A stretch of 55,889 bases of DNA from an uncultured Clostridia bacterium (GCA_944383305.1 CALWOZ010000015.1:1-55889), one strand, 5' to 3'. Shown: positions 47,031 to 55,889, counted from the stretch's first letter. The notes: generated by a model not told the origin, from the letters alone. Numbers and translations: made by a program.

Positions 47031-47054
47031 AAGGTATGATTTTAATCATACCTT
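47031..47054 (+). terminator. Terminator after the GGDEF/EAL gene
   Basis: AAGGTATGAT (47031-47040), loop TTTA, ATCATACCTT (47045-47054), then TTTGTTAAC. Could also serve the convergent hemolysin III gene. Confidence 0.88.
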
Positions 47055-47112
47055 TTTGTTAACACAATATAAAATAAATGTATATTTTTAATTTATATAA
47101 CTTTATTATTAT

Positions 47113-47766
47113 CTATTTTAAAACATATAAAAACATAAATAATATATGACAAAAACTACCGCCTATTACAAATAAATGAAATATTTCGTGAAATCCGAAA
47201 AATTTATAAGAAATATTAGGATATTTTGTTGCATATATAATAGCCCCTATAGTATATACAATACCACCTAATAATAAAAGTAATATTCCACCTATTTCAA
47301 CAGCATTTATTAATGGGAAAAATGCAAATACAGATAACCAACCCATAATGACATAAATAGAAGTTGAAAACCATCTAGGAGCATTTATCCAAAAAATTTT
47401 TAAAATCATACCTAACACAGCTATTATCCAAACAATAGTCAAAATAATATATCCAATAGAATTATTAAGCTTTATTAAACAAACAGGTGTATACGTACCT
47501 GCAATTAAAACAAATATCATCATATGATCAATTTTTTTTAATAGTCTTATAATATTTTCTTTAACTTGTAACATATGATATATTGTACTTGCTAAATATA
47601 AAAAAATTATAGATAAACTAAATATAGAAAATGCAATTAAATAGTATATTCCACCTTTTTGATATCCACTATACGTTAAAAAAATTGTAATAGGTAAAAT
47701 AAATATTAAAGCTATAAGATGAGTTAAGCTACTCATTGGTTCACGCCACATTTTAAATATATTCAT
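47113..47766 (-). CDS. Hemolysin III / TrhA-type membrane protein
   Basis: 217 residues, seven predicted transmembrane helices. Family motifs: REPMSSLTHLIAL at the start, STIYH (about 60), DHMMIFVLIAGTYTPVCL (about 85-102) and the C-terminal FHEIFHLFVIGG with metal-binding histidines. Belongs to the PAQR/hemolysin III superfamily; a role in membrane homeostasis is known for relatives (TrhA), true haemolysis is doubtful. Confidence 0.9.
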   Translation of the reverse strand: MNIFKMWREPMSSLTHLIALIFILPITIFLTYSGYQKGGIYYLIAFSIFSLSIIFLYLASTIYHMLQVKENIIRLLKKIDHMMIFVLIAGTYTPVCLIKLNNSIGYIILTIVWIIAVLGMILKIFWINAPRWFSTSIYVIMGWLSVFAFFPLINAVEIGGILLLLLGGIVYTIGAIIYATKYPNISYKFFGFHEIFHLFVIGGSFCHILFMFLYVLK

Positions 47767-47884
47767 AATCAGACCTCCTAATGTAGTTTTTAAAACTATG
47801 TATTGTTTTGTAATTATAATATCATACTTTTTTATATATTACAATATTATTTTTATATATTTTTATCTTAATACTGTACAAATA

Positions 47885-47914
47885 TTGACAAAGATATTTT
47901 TTTTATGATAATAT
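47885..47914 (+). promoter_or_regulatory. Predicted promoter of the DUF1275 gene
   Basis: TTGACA (47885-47890), 18 bp, TAATAT (47909-47914). Confidence 0.65.
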
Positions 47915-47966
47915 CATAAAATATAGCTTTAATTAATTTTTATATATAAAATTGAAAGGATTAAAT

Positions 47967-48626
47967 ATGACAAGCAGAAAAATCACACTCATAGAAGAAC
48001 ACATATGTATTAGCTTAATATTAACATTTATAGGTGGGTTTTTAGATGCCTATACATATATATTATACGACCAAATATTTGCTAATACTCAAACAGGTAA
48101 TATAATATTTTTTACAATATTTTTAGTTGAGGGTAACATTTATAATGCATTTTTAAGAATTTTTCCTATAATATCTTTTTGTATAGCAATATTTATTACA
48201 CAACTATTAATACATAAATTTAATGAAAATAAAAAATGGATAAAAATTATTCTATTATTAAATACAATTTTAACTATCACAATTGGAACTAGTATATTAA
48301 AAAATTTTTCTTTAATTATTGTGTGTTTAGTATCTTTTATATGTGCCACAATGATATCTACTTTTAAAAAGGCAGATGGGAATGTCTTTGCACCTACTAT
48401 GTGTACAGGCAATTTACGTTCTTTAATGGAGTTTTTTTCTAAGTGGATTATACATAAAGAAAGAGAATCAAAAAAAATAGTCATTAAATATATATCAATA
48501 ATATTTACTTTTTGTTTAGGTATAGCTATTGGTATAATATTAGTAAATATCTTACAAAATTATTCTATATGTTTATGTTCTATACTATTTTTTATAGTGT
48601 TTTTAATTATAAAGTACAAAATATAA
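47967..48626 (+). CDS. DUF1275 (YoaK-like) membrane protein
   Basis: 219 residues, six predicted transmembrane segments. FIGGFLDAYTYILYDQIFAN and QTGNIIFF near the N-terminus are the family hallmark. Start at 47967 is chosen by the AAAGGA in front; an upstream TTG is in frame. Function unknown. Confidence 0.85.
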   Translation: MTSRKITLIEEHICISLILTFIGGFLDAYTYILYDQIFANTQTGNIIFFTIFLVEGNIYNAFLRIFPIISFCIAIFITQLLIHKFNENKKWIKIILLLNTILTITIGTSILKNFSLIIVCLVSFICATMISTFKKADGNVFAPTMCTGNLRSLMEFFSKWIIHKERESKKIVIKYISIIFTFCLGIAIGIILVNILQNYSICLCSILFFIVFLIIKYKI

Positions 48627-48704
48627 ATTTAATATTGTATTTTTAGTATATAATTTAATAAAAATAAAGTTATAATTTATTTTTCTTTTAAATTATATAC
48701 TATT

Positions 48705-48714
48705 GTGGTATAAT
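48705..48714 (+). promoter_or_regulatory. Extended -10 promoter of the tmk cluster
   Basis: TGTGGTATAAT: TATAAT at 48709-48714 with the TGn extension; no clear -35. Confidence 0.5.
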
Positions 48715-48743
48715 TAAAATAAAATGTTTATTTAGGGGTGTGT

Positions 48744-49364
48744 ATGTCAGGATTATTTATTACTATGGAAGGAACAGATGGAGCTGGTAAAAGTACACAA
48801 TTAAATCTTTTAAATGACTATCTTAAAAATAAAGGATTTAATGTTGTTTTTGTCAGAGAACCAGGAGGTACAAAAATTAGTGAAAAAATTAGAGATATAA
48901 TTTTAGATATAGATAACCAAGAAATGCATTATATGACAGAAACTTTATTATATGCATCTTCTAGAGCTCAACTTGTAAATCAAGTTATATTACCTGAGTT
49001 AAAAAAGGGGTCTGTTATACTATGTGATAGATTTGTAGATTCTAGTATAGTATATCAAGGTATAGCTAGAAATATTGGTATAGATATTGTTAAAAAAATT
49101 AATAATATAGCAACTGGTGGATTAATACCAGATATTACTTTTTTTTTAGATTTATCACCTGAAAAGGCTATTGAAAGGAAAAAAGAACAAAAAGAATTAG
49201 ATAGACTTGAAAGTGAAAAAATGTATTTTTATAAAAGTGTATATAATGGTTATCAAAAATTAATAGAACAAGATAGTGAACGTATAAAAGTCATTGATGC
49301 TACTCAATCTATCCAAAAAATTCACCAAAATATAATAGATAATTTAGAAAAGATGTTTTTTTAA
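48744..49364 (+). CDS. tmk: Thymidylate kinase
   Basis: 206 residues from the ATG at 48744 (AGGGG 5 nt before it). P-loop EGTDGAGKST (about 9-18), REPGGT (DRX-like dTMP site, about 38), LID region with DRFVDSS (about 93). Phosphorylates dTMP to dTDP. First gene of a conserved Firmicutes cluster. Confidence 0.95.
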   Translation: MSGLFITMEGTDGAGKSTQLNLLNDYLKNKGFNVVFVREPGGTKISEKIRDIILDIDNQEMHYMTETLLYASSRAQLVNQVILPELKKGSVILCDRFVDSSIVYQGIARNIGIDIVKKINNIATGGLIPDITFFLDLSPEKAIERKKEQKELDRLESEKMYFYKSVYNGYQKLIEQDSERIKVIDATQSIQKIHQNIIDNLEKMFF

Positions 49365-49379
49365 CGGGAGGAAGCTAAA

Positions 49380-49700
49380 ATGAAATTAGTTATGGCAATA
49401 GTTAAAGATGATGATTCATTTAATATAATGAACTCTTTAAATGTTGAAGGATTTAGTGTTACTAAACTAGCTAGTACAGGAGGTTTTTTAAAGGTTGGAA
49501 ATACTACATTAATATGTGGTGTAGAAGATGATAAAGTAGACTTTGTAATAGATATTATAAAAAAAGAAGGACATTCTAAAAAACAATTTACTAATGGAAT
49601 TAATACTACAGCTAATACTTATTCACAACCACCTATAGAAGTAACCATTGGTGGAGCAACTATATTTGTTTTAGATGTAGATAAATTTGTAAAAATTTAA
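49380..49700 (+). CDS. darA: Cyclic-di-AMP receptor (DarA/PstA family)
   Basis: 106 residues, PII-like fold. MKLVMAIVKDDD start, KLASTGGFLKVGNTTLICGV and PIEVTIGGATIFVLDV are conserved in DarA proteins that bind c-di-AMP. AACGGGAGGAAG precedes the start. Position between tmk and holB is typical. Confidence 0.92.
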   Translation: MKLVMAIVKDDDSFNIMNSLNVEGFSVTKLASTGGFLKVGNTTLICGVEDDKVDFVIDIIKKEGHSKKQFTNGINTTANTYSQPPIEVTIGGATIFVLDVDKFVKI

Positions 49701-49713
49701 AAGGAGAGATATT

Positions 49714-50154
49714 ATGGACTTAAGGGTAAGTGATATAAAATTAGATAGTTTGCCTACAATGGAGTCTAAAAAAGAAACTCAAGTAAGTGAAGATTTTAAG
49801 TTTACATTAAATAGACTAGAAAATAACAATCTTTTAGAAAAGTTAAATGGACTTATAGATGAAATAACCACTCAAGGTAAAAAAATAGCTGACCATATGG
49901 ATATAAAAGATATGAAAAAATATAGAAGTCTTATAACTGAGTTTATGAATGAGATAGTTACTAATAGTCATCAATTTTCTAGAGAAAATTTTTTAGACAG
50001 AAGAGGTAGACATAGAGTATATGGTATAGTTAAATTAGTTAATAAAGATTTAGACGAATTAGCACAAGAACTTATAAAAACAGAAAAAAACCATATAGCT
50101 ATACTAGACAAAACTGGAGAAATAAGAGGTCTTTTATTAGATCTTATAATATAA
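49714..50154 (+). CDS. yaaR: YaaR-family protein (DUF327)
   Basis: 146 residues, helical. LIDEITTQGKKIADHMDIKDMKKYRSLI and DRRGRHRVYGIVKLVNKDLDELA match the DUF327/YaaR family. Function unknown; location in the tmk-holB cluster is conserved. Confidence 0.88.
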   Translation: MDLRVSDIKLDSLPTMESKKETQVSEDFKFTLNRLENNNLLEKLNGLIDEITTQGKKIADHMDIKDMKKYRSLITEFMNEIVTNSHQFSRENFLDRRGRHRVYGIVKLVNKDLDELAQELIKTEKNHIAILDKTGEIRGLLLDLII

Positions 50155-50156
50155 AT

Positions 50157-51137
50157 ATGTATAGATTTGAAAATATAGTTGGAAATGATAAAATAATTAA
50201 AAGTTTAAAAAATTCTAGTATAAATGACACTGTATCTCACGCATACATTTTAGATGGAAAAGAAAAAACAGGTAAACAACTTATATCTAAAACTTTTGCA
50301 AAGCTTTTACTTTGTGAAAATAATAAAAATGAGCCTTGTTTAAAATGTTCATCGTGTATTAGCTTTGAAAGTGGAAATAATCCCGATTTTTTTTTCATAG
50401 ATGGGAATAAAAAAAAGTTAGGGGTATCAGATATTAGAGAAAATATATTAAAAAATATAGAAACAAAGCCATTTAAGTATAAATACAAAGTATTTATAAT
50501 AAAAGATGCTCATAATATGACTATACAGGCTCAAAATGCTATTTTAAAAACAATAGAAGAACCACCTAAGTTTGCAATTTTTTTAATGTTATCTAAAAAT
50601 CATAATAGTTTTTTACCTACAATATTATCAAGGTGTATTTTATTTAAAATAAGACCTTTGTCACCTAATATAATAGAAAATTTTTTAATATCTAAAAATA
50701 TAAATGAAAATATGGCAAAATTTTATGCTATATATTCTAGAGGAAGTATAGGTAAAGCATTAGAAATAGCATATTCTGAAAAATTTATAGCATTTAGACA
50801 AGATATTATAAATGACGTTAATAAATTAGATGAATTAGACCTTATACAACTGTATAATCTTATTGATAAATATGATAATATAAAAGAAAATATAAACGAA
50901 ATATTAGATATATATTTATTAGTATATAGAGATAGTTTAATATTTAAACAAACTAATAATTTTAAAAATATTATACAAAAAGATATAACTAATTGTATTC
51001 AAAAAATATCACATATGTCTATTAAAAATTTAACTAACAAAATAGATGCTATTTTAAAAACAAAGCTATCTTTAGAACAAAATGCTAATTTTAATATGAC
51101 TATGGAATGTTTATTTTTTAAACTAAAGGAGAAATAA
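50157..51137 (+). CDS. holB: DNA polymerase III delta' subunit
   Basis: 326 residues. Clamp-loader fold with the degenerate P-loop GKEKTGKQ (about 34-41), zinc-binding CENNKNEPCLKCSSC (about 52-66), and AQNAILKTIEEPP plus sensor region ILSRCILF. Part of the clamp loader; not itself an ATPase. Starts 2 bp after yaaR. Confidence 0.92.
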   Translation: MYRFENIVGNDKIIKSLKNSSINDTVSHAYILDGKEKTGKQLISKTFAKLLLCENNKNEPCLKCSSCISFESGNNPDFFFIDGNKKKLGVSDIRENILKNIETKPFKYKYKVFIIKDAHNMTIQAQNAILKTIEEPPKFAIFLMLSKNHNSFLPTILSRCILFKIRPLSPNIIENFLISKNINENMAKFYAIYSRGSIGKALEIAYSEKFIAFRQDIINDVNKLDELDLIQLYNLIDKYDNIKENINEILDIYLLVYRDSLIFKQTNNFKNIIQKDITNCIQKISHMSIKNLTNKIDAILKTKLSLEQNANFNMTMECLFFKLKEK

Positions 51138-51138
51138 A

Positions 51139-52008
51139 ATGACAGAAGTAGTTGGTGTTAGACTAAAGAAAGGTGGTAAAATATATTATTTTAATCCACA
51201 AAATTTACAAATTGAAAAAAATAAAGCTGTTATAGTTGAAACAGTTCAAGGTTTAAGATATGGTATTGTAGAAATACCAAATAAATTTACTGATGATGAT
51301 AAACTAGACTTTGAATTAAAACCAGTTATAAGGTTAGCTACACCCGAAGATACAATTCAATATGAAAAAAATCTAGAAAAAGAACGTGAAGCTTATTCTA
51401 TATTTTTAGAAAAATCAAAAAAGTATAATTTAGATATGAAACTTATAGACATAGAACTTACCTATGACCTTAATAAAATTATATTTTATTTTACCTCAGA
51501 GGGAAGAGTAGACTTTAGAGAACTTGTAAAAGAATTGGCATCTATTTTTAAAATGAGAATAGAACTTAGACAAATAGGTGTTAGAGATGAAGCCAAAATA
51601 ATAAGCGGTATAGGTATATGTGGACGTTCTTTATGTTGTTCTACATTTTTAAGAGATTTTCAACCTGTATCTATAAAAATGGCAAAAGACCAAAAATTAT
51701 CTTTAAATCCTACTAAAATATCTGGTGTATGTGGTAGACTTATGTGTTGTCTTAAATATGAACAAGAAGCATATGAAGAACTTACTAAAAATATGCCTAA
51801 TGAAGGAGATATTATAAAAACTGAAAAGGGCATAGGTGAAGTATTAGCTGTAAATGTTTTAAGGCAAACTATAAAGGCAGCAGTTAGAAAAACTGAGCAA
51901 GACACACCTAGTGTAGAGTTTTTTAATGTTTCTGAAATAGAAATTGTTAAGAAAAAAATAGTTAAAGAAGAAATTTGTATGGAAGAACTTAAAGGTATTG
52001 AAGATTAA
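51139..52008 (+). CDS. ricT: PSP1-domain protein RicT (YaaT)
   Basis: 289 residues. Conserved cysteine set GICGRSLCCSTFL and GVCGRLMCCLKYE (about 156-212), which in relatives takes part in binding Fe-S clusters with RicA/RicF (mRNA processing, sporulation control). Its stop overlaps the next start by 1 nt. Confidence 0.92.
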   Translation: MTEVVGVRLKKGGKIYYFNPQNLQIEKNKAVIVETVQGLRYGIVEIPNKFTDDDKLDFELKPVIRLATPEDTIQYEKNLEKEREAYSIFLEKSKKYNLDMKLIDIELTYDLNKIIFYFTSEGRVDFRELVKELASIFKMRIELRQIGVRDEAKIISGIGICGRSLCCSTFLRDFQPVSIKMAKDQKLSLNPTKISGVCGRLMCCLKYEQEAYEELTKNMPNEGDIIKTEKGIGEVLAVNVLRQTIKAAVRKTEQDTPSVEFFNVSEIEIVKKKIVKEEICMEELKGIED

Positions 52009-52742
52009 TGGATATTTTAAAAGAAAATGAAAGAATAGATGAATTACATAGAAATAATTATGTAATCATACAAGACCCTAAAAAATTTTGTTTTGGAATA
52101 GATGCTGTTTTATTATCAGACTTTGCTAAAGCTAAAGATGGAGATATTGTTTTTGACATAGGCACAGGGACAGGCATAATACCTATACTTATGAGTGCAA
52201 AGACAAATGCAAAAAAATATTTTGCTATTGATATACAAAAAGAAAGTGTTGATATGGCAAAAAGAAGTGTAGAGATTAACAACTTATCAAATAAAATAGA
52301 AGTTTTTCATTTAGATGTAAAAAACGTATTTGAAAAATTTGAAAAAAATTCTGTCAATGTTGTAACCTCTAATCCTCCTTATATGAATATAGGTGGAGGA
52401 ATAATAAACGAATATGACGCTAAAGCTATTGCTAGACACGAAATATACTGTAATTTAGATGATATTGTTAAAACAGCTTCTATGTTATTAAAACCAAAAG
52501 GGAAATTTTATATGGTACATAGACCTAATAGACTTTGTGACATAATATGTACTTTAAGAAAATATAAATTAGAACCTAAAACAATACGTTTTGTACAGCC
52601 TTATGAAGATAGAGAACCTAATATGCTTTTAATAGAGAGTATTAAAAATGGTGGTTCGTTGCTTAAAGTTTTACCTAACCTTATAATTTATAATGAAAAT
52701 CGACAATATACAGATGAAATAAATAAAATATACTATCATTAA
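52008..52742 (+). CDS. trmN6: tRNA1(Val) (adenine-N6)-methyltransferase, TrmN6-like
   Basis: 244 residues. SAM-binding DIGTGTGIIPI (about 46-56) and catalytic NPPY (about 121-124). Also annotated YabB in Bacillus. Overlaps ricT by 1 nt, so translationally coupled. Confidence 0.9.
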   Translation: MDILKENERIDELHRNNYVIIQDPKKFCFGIDAVLLSDFAKAKDGDIVFDIGTGTGIIPILMSAKTNAKKYFAIDIQKESVDMAKRSVEINNLSNKIEVFHLDVKNVFEKFEKNSVNVVTSNPPYMNIGGGIINEYDAKAIARHEIYCNLDDIVKTASMLLKPKGKFYMVHRPNRLCDIICTLRKYKLEPKTIRFVQPYEDREPNMLLIESIKNGGSLLKVLPNLIIYNENRQYTDEINKIYYH

Positions 52743-52754
52743 AGGAGCCTTAAA

Positions 52755-53603
52755 ATGAAAGGTAAGTTATTTGTTTGTGCAACACCAATAGGTAATTTAA
52801 AAGATATTACTTTAAGGTGTTTAGAAACATTAAAAAATGTAGATTTAATAGCAGCTGAAGACACAAGACATACTATCAAATTATTAAATCATTATGAAAT
52901 AAAAACCCCTTTAGAAAGCTATCACGAACATAACAAAGATTCTAAAGGAAAAAAACTTATAAATTTATTATTAGATGGTAAAAATATAGCTTTAGTTAGT
53001 GATGCTGGTATGCCTGGCATATGTGACCCAGGAGAAGACATTATTAAACTTTGTTATGAAAATGAAATACCTGTTGTTGTTTTACCCGGTGCTACTGCAT
53101 CTATTACGGCGTTAATATTATCCGGAATAAAAACAAGAAGTTATTGTTTTGAAGGGTTTTTACCAGCTAATAAAAAAGCTAAAAAAGAGGTCATAGAAAG
53201 ACTTAAAAATGATACCAGAACATACATTATATATGAAGCACCTCACCATCTTTTACAAACATTAAAAGATATTTTTGAACATATAGGTGAAAGAAATATA
53301 TCTATTGTAAAAGAGCTTACTAAAAAACACGAAACAGTTTTTAGAACAAATTTATCAAATGCTATACAGTATTTTGAAAGCAATGAACCTAAAGGTGAAT
53401 ATGTTTTAGTTTTAGAGGGTGCTGATGAAAAAGAGCTAATTAATAAGCAAAAAGAAGAAATAAATAATATATCTATTGAAGAACATTTTAATAAATATAT
53501 ATCTCTTGGTATTGAAACAAAAGAAGCTATGAAAAAGGTTGCTAAAGAACGTGGTTTATCTAAAAGAGAGGTTTATAATGAAATAAAGATTAAAAATAAT
53601 TAG
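52755..53603 (+). CDS. rsmI: 16S rRNA (cytidine1402-2'-O)-methyltransferase
   Basis: 282 residues. ATPIGNLKDITLR (about 9-21), AEDTRHT (about 34-40), SDAGMPGICDPG (about 82-93) are diagnostic for RsmI (YraL). AAAGGAG precedes the ATG. End of the conserved cluster. Confidence 0.95.
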   Translation: MKGKLFVCATPIGNLKDITLRCLETLKNVDLIAAEDTRHTIKLLNHYEIKTPLESYHEHNKDSKGKKLINLLLDGKNIALVSDAGMPGICDPGEDIIKLCYENEIPVVVLPGATASITALILSGIKTRSYCFEGFLPANKKAKKEVIERLKNDTRTYIIYEAPHHLLQTLKDIFEHIGERNISIVKELTKKHETVFRTNLSNAIQYFESNEPKGEYVLVLEGADEKELINKQKEEINNISIEEHFNKYISLGIETKEAMKKVAKERGLSKREVYNEIKIKNN

Positions 53604-53613
53604 AGGTGATTTT

Positions 53614-54216
53614 ATGAAAAAAGCCATATTATATATTCACGGAAAAGGTGGGAATTATTTAGAAGCCGAACAATACAAGAAAAATTGTTTAGGATTTGAT
53701 ATTATTGGAATAGACTATAATGAATATCTTCCGTGGATTGTAGAAAATCAAATTAAAACAGTATATGATAAGGTGAGCAAAGAATACCAACATATATTTA
53801 TAATTGCTAATAGTATAGGAGCTTATTTTGCAATGCACTCATTACAAAACAAAAAAATTGAAAAAGCCTTATTTATATCTCCCATACTAGATATGGAAAA
53901 ACTTATTCTTAATATGATGAGTTGGGCAAATGTATCAGAAAAAGAACTTTATGAAAAAGGTGAAATCCCAACTGATTTTGGAGAAACACTATCCTCAGAA
54001 TATTTATCCTTTGTTAGAGAAAATCCAATTAAATGGAATATTAAAACTGAAATTTTATATGCCGAAAATGATAATCTTACCTCTCGTCAAACAGTTGATA
54101 CATTTATTAAAAGTCATAATGCTAACCTTACAATAATGGAAAATGGAGAACATTGGTTTCATACTGATGAACAAATTGCTTTTTTAGATGAATGGATGAA
54201 AAAAGCAATTATATAA
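53614..54216 (+). CDS. Small alpha/beta hydrolase
   Basis: 200 residues. Oxyanion-hole HGKGG (about 9-13), nucleophile elbow ANSIGAYFA (Ser about 68), Asp in AENDN (about 150) and His in ENGEHWFH (about 175-178): a complete catalytic triad. RsbQ/RBBP9-like size. Substrate unknown. Follows rsmI by 10 bp with AGAGGTG before the ATG. Confidence 0.82.
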   Translation: MKKAILYIHGKGGNYLEAEQYKKNCLGFDIIGIDYNEYLPWIVENQIKTVYDKVSKEYQHIFIIANSIGAYFAMHSLQNKKIEKALFISPILDMEKLILNMMSWANVSEKELYEKGEIPTDFGETLSSEYLSFVRENPIKWNIKTEILYAENDNLTSRQTVDTFIKSHNANLTIMENGEHWFHTDEQIAFLDEWMKKAII

Positions 54217-54253
54217 ATTATGTATTTACAAAATATACTAAAAAATTTAAGTT

Positions 54254-54281
54254 AAAAAGGTGTTGATTACAACACCTTTTT
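54254..54281 (+). terminator. Terminator of the tmk-to-hydrolase operon
   Basis: AAAAAGGTGTT (54254-54264), 6-nt loop, AACACCTTTTT (54271-54281), with A and U tracts in place. Confidence 0.92.
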
Positions 54282-54311
54282 ATTAATTTCAATTAAGCTA
54301 TGGTTCGAGAT

Positions 54312-54396
54312 AAAATTTATAAACGGGTTTTTGTTTTAAATTTTATCGAAGAAGAATAATAGGAATAGCTGTTTTTTGATACAAAGTATCAAAAAA
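54312..54396. terminator. Two further stem-loops, possible terminator of the PEBP gene
   Basis: GATAAAATTT (about 54310-54319) pairs with AAATTTTATC (about 54339-54348); TTTTTTGATAC (54372-54382) pairs with GTATCAAAAAA (54386-54396) with a 3-nt loop. The second is symmetric and lies 22 bp past the PEBP stop. Confidence 0.5.
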
Positions 54397-54417
54397 ATTG
54401 ATTTTAATTATGTTATT

Positions 54418-54915
54418 TTAATTATCATATGTTGCTTTTAATAAACAATGGTCTAAAATATGTCCTTCCATTGCATTAAAAAGCTCGTTTAAATAAAATC
54501 CATTTTCTAAATTTAACATACAATCAAGAGCATAAACATTTATCTCATAAGTATGTTTTTTATCTGGAGGAGCCATACCACCATAATAAGAACAAAGTTC
54601 TGGAGGGTTACTACCACCTTGCATACTCATCCAGCTATTAACACCTTGAACAAAACTTGCATTTTGGCTTTCATTTTCTTGTAATTCTGGTTTAGTAATA
54701 TTACAAGCAGTCCAATGTACCCAAGAAAATCCGCCACTAACAGGATAAGCATCTTTATCTTCTAAAAATATAGCATAGCTAACAGTATTAGATGGAGCAT
54801 CTTCAAATTTTAAAGGTAAAGAGCATATAGGCATACCAAAACTATTTGTTTCTCCTCTTTTTCCATATTTATCTAAAATTACACCATTTACAATTCCATC
54901 ACTAGTTATTTTCAT
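54418..54915 (-). CDS. PEBP-family protein (YbhB/YbcL-like)
   Basis: 165 residues. Family features: AIFLEDKDAYPVSGGFSWVHW (about 48-68, with the conserved D-x-D-A-P-like and WVHW parts) and GGMAPPDKKHTYEINVYALD (about 112-131, GPxPPxGxHxY motif). Phosphatidylethanolamine-binding-protein fold, function in bacteria unclear. AGGAGG stands before the ATG. Lies 82 bp downstream of an HxlR regulator gene. Confidence 0.9.
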   Translation of the reverse strand: MKITSDGIVNGVILDKYGKRGETNSFGMPICSLPLKFEDAPSNTVSYAIFLEDKDAYPVSGGFSWVHWTACNITKPELQENESQNASFVQGVNSWMSMQGGSNPPELCSYYGGMAPPDKKHTYEINVYALDCMLNLENGFYLNELFNAMEGHILDHCLLKATYDN

Positions 54916-54996
54916 ATTTTTACCTCCTAAAAAATTATTATAAATTAATTATACTAAATTTAACAAATTTGTAAATTACCCACTTTTTAGTTAGTA

Positions 54997-55353
54997 TTAT
55001 ATTAGTCCTTTTTCTTTTAAAATATTTTCTTGTCCATTTTTTAACATATATTCTATTCCTACTTTTTGATATATTTCTAACGCTTTTAAAATATCTTCAC
55101 CCATAGTAGTTAAGAAATATTCTGTTTTTAATGGATATTTACCATAAGTATTTTTACTTACAATGCCATAATCTATTAATTCTTTTAAATGCTGATGTAA
55201 CATTTTTTCTGTTATTCCTTGTATATCTTTTAATAGATTAGATGGAGTTGTAGCTCCTAGACGAAGTCGCCATATTATAATGCATTTCCATTTTCCTTTC
55301 ATCATATCGTGTACTAATTCTAAGGGGCAAGTATAGTCTTTTCTCAATAACAT
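54997..55353 (-). CDS. HxlR-family transcriptional regulator
   Basis: 118 residues from the ATG at 55353; a GTG 12 bp earlier is less likely. Winged-helix HxlR signature: Cys near the N-terminus (TCPLELVHD), GKWKCIIIWRL, LLKDIQGITEKMLHQHLKEL, and a wing with YPLKTEYFLTTMG. May control the PEBP gene downstream in response to redox or an electrophile, as other members do (inference). Confidence 0.9.
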   Translation of the reverse strand: MLLRKDYTCPLELVHDMMKGKWKCIIIWRLRLGATTPSNLLKDIQGITEKMLHQHLKELIDYGIVSKNTYGKYPLKTEYFLTTMGEDILKALEIYQKVGIEYMLKNGQENILKEKGLI

Positions 55354-55431
55354 TAAAAAAAACACCTTTCTGTTTAATATAAATATATAATATCATAAAT
55401 AAGGTTATTTTTTCTAGTATTTTTATTTGTT

Positions 55432-55450
55432 AAAGTGTCAAACATAGGTT
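55432..55450. repeat. 19-bp IS-end sequence, inverted match to 162-180
   Basis: Lies within AAGTGT...ACACTT (55433-55456), a short palindrome around a 12-bp core. The site at 162-180 holds the same core in the opposite orientation, while the preceding 13 bp (TTATTTGTTAAAG) are in the same orientation at both sites. Confidence 0.7.
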
Positions 55451-55545
55451 ACACTTAAAAGATTTTTTAACAAAGATAAGAATAAGTATAAAATAATACT
55501 ATCTTATCTTTGTTTTTTATGATAATATAGTAAATTTATATATAA

Positions 55546-55889
55546 TTAAAATACACCTAAATATTGTTCTACTACTTGATTAGGTGATTTAAACCCTAAA
55601 CAAGTTTTTATATAATTGTTTGATTTATCCTGATATTTAGCTAATTGTTTTCTTCCATCTTCTAAATTAAACATTTTTAAGTACTTATAAAATCTCTCAC
55701 TATCTTGTCTATGTTGGCGTTCTACCTTTCCATTATGTCTTGGTGTAGCTATTCTTGTTCTTGTATATTTTATGTCTAATTTTCTTAATATCATTTCAAA
55801 CATTGTTTCTCTCTGTTCTTTTCTTTGAAGATTAGTAAATTCAACTCCATTATCTGTTTGTATCTCTCTTATTATAAATGGGGATTTTT
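55546..55889 (-). CDS. IS transposase OrfB / integrase core, 5' part beyond window
   Basis: Partial gene open to the window edge (about 114 codons seen). REIQTDNGVEFTN carries the second Asp of the DDE triad and TPRHNGKVERQHRQD the Glu; the end is FKSPNQVVEQYLGVF. This is the integrase-core transposase of the IS3/IS481-like group whose OrfA relic is at 179-526. Confidence 0.85.
   Translation of the reverse strand, partial: KSPFIIREIQTDNGVEFTNLQRKEQRETMFEMILRKLDIKYTRTRIATPRHNGKVERQHRQDSERFYKYLKMFNLEDGRKQLAKYQDKSNNYIKTCLGFKSPNQVVEQYLGVF

Noticed and set aside
1..55889. CRISPR array, tRNA or rRNA genes
   Set aside because: No regularly spaced direct repeats and no cloverleaf or rRNA-like, less AT-rich segment was noticed; this was checked by eye only.

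Overview
The window is very AT-rich (typical of low-GC Firmicutes) and carries gene sets normal for an anaerobic, Gram-positive clostridium: class III ribonucleotide reductase with its activase, a SpoVD/PBP2-type transpeptidase, the tmk-darA-yaaR-holB-ricT-trmN6-rsmI cluster, and many large serine recombinases. I cannot name the genus; a Lachnospirales-like clostridium is a reasonable guess.

Left part (1 to about 27,470) is accessory DNA. Its right edge is visible: it interrupts a penicillin-binding protein gene at about 27,470, and a tandem operon of three large serine recombinases (19,962-24,569) lies just inside that edge with a YoeB/RelB pair, a winged-helix protein, a ribbon-helix-helix protein and two TnpV-like genes. 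The left edge is not in the window. Inside are, from left to right: an IS remnant; a decayed large gene (577-2431); a decayed secreted protein gene and a decayed fic gene; an apparently intact invertible cassette (4768-9557); a decayed reverse transcriptase with a decayed membrane-protein partner; a DUF6414 + AAA+ ATPase pair coupled to a decayed type III methyltransferase; TA remnants and an intact Fic gene; then an intact secreted-protein pair, the second of which is the full-length relative of the decayed copy at 2730-3944.

The most striking object is the cassette at 4768-9557. Two unrelated genes, an SHMT-like PLP enzyme (+) and a membrane-anchored STAND-type NTPase (-), face each other and overlap at their 3' ends by 27 bp. 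Their 5' leaders, including ribosome-binding site and start codon, lie in a perfect 54-bp inverted repeat (4807-4860 and 8564-8617). Each repeat contains a 9-bp palindrome with an asymmetric 5-bp spacer, the layout of a tyrosine-recombinase crossover site, and a full-length tyrosine recombinase gene sits immediately outside the right repeat. A consensus-like promoter with 17-bp spacing lies only outside the left repeat. The simplest reading is a two-gene flip switch in which inversion exchanges which of the two genes is transcribed.

Right part (about 27,470-54,300) is ordinary chromosome: a truncated PBP gene; a six-gene operon for a spermidine/putrescine-type ABC transporter, adenine deaminase and a second amidohydrolase; asparagine synthase; nrdD-nrdG-dut; HU; RqcP; a 1276-residue GGDEF/EAL protein; hemolysin III and DUF1275 membrane proteins; and the tmk-to-rsmI information-processing cluster. 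The window ends with an alpha/beta hydrolase, a PEBP-family protein with an HxlR regulator, and the 3' end of an IS transposase whose terminal sequence recurs, inverted, at the window start.
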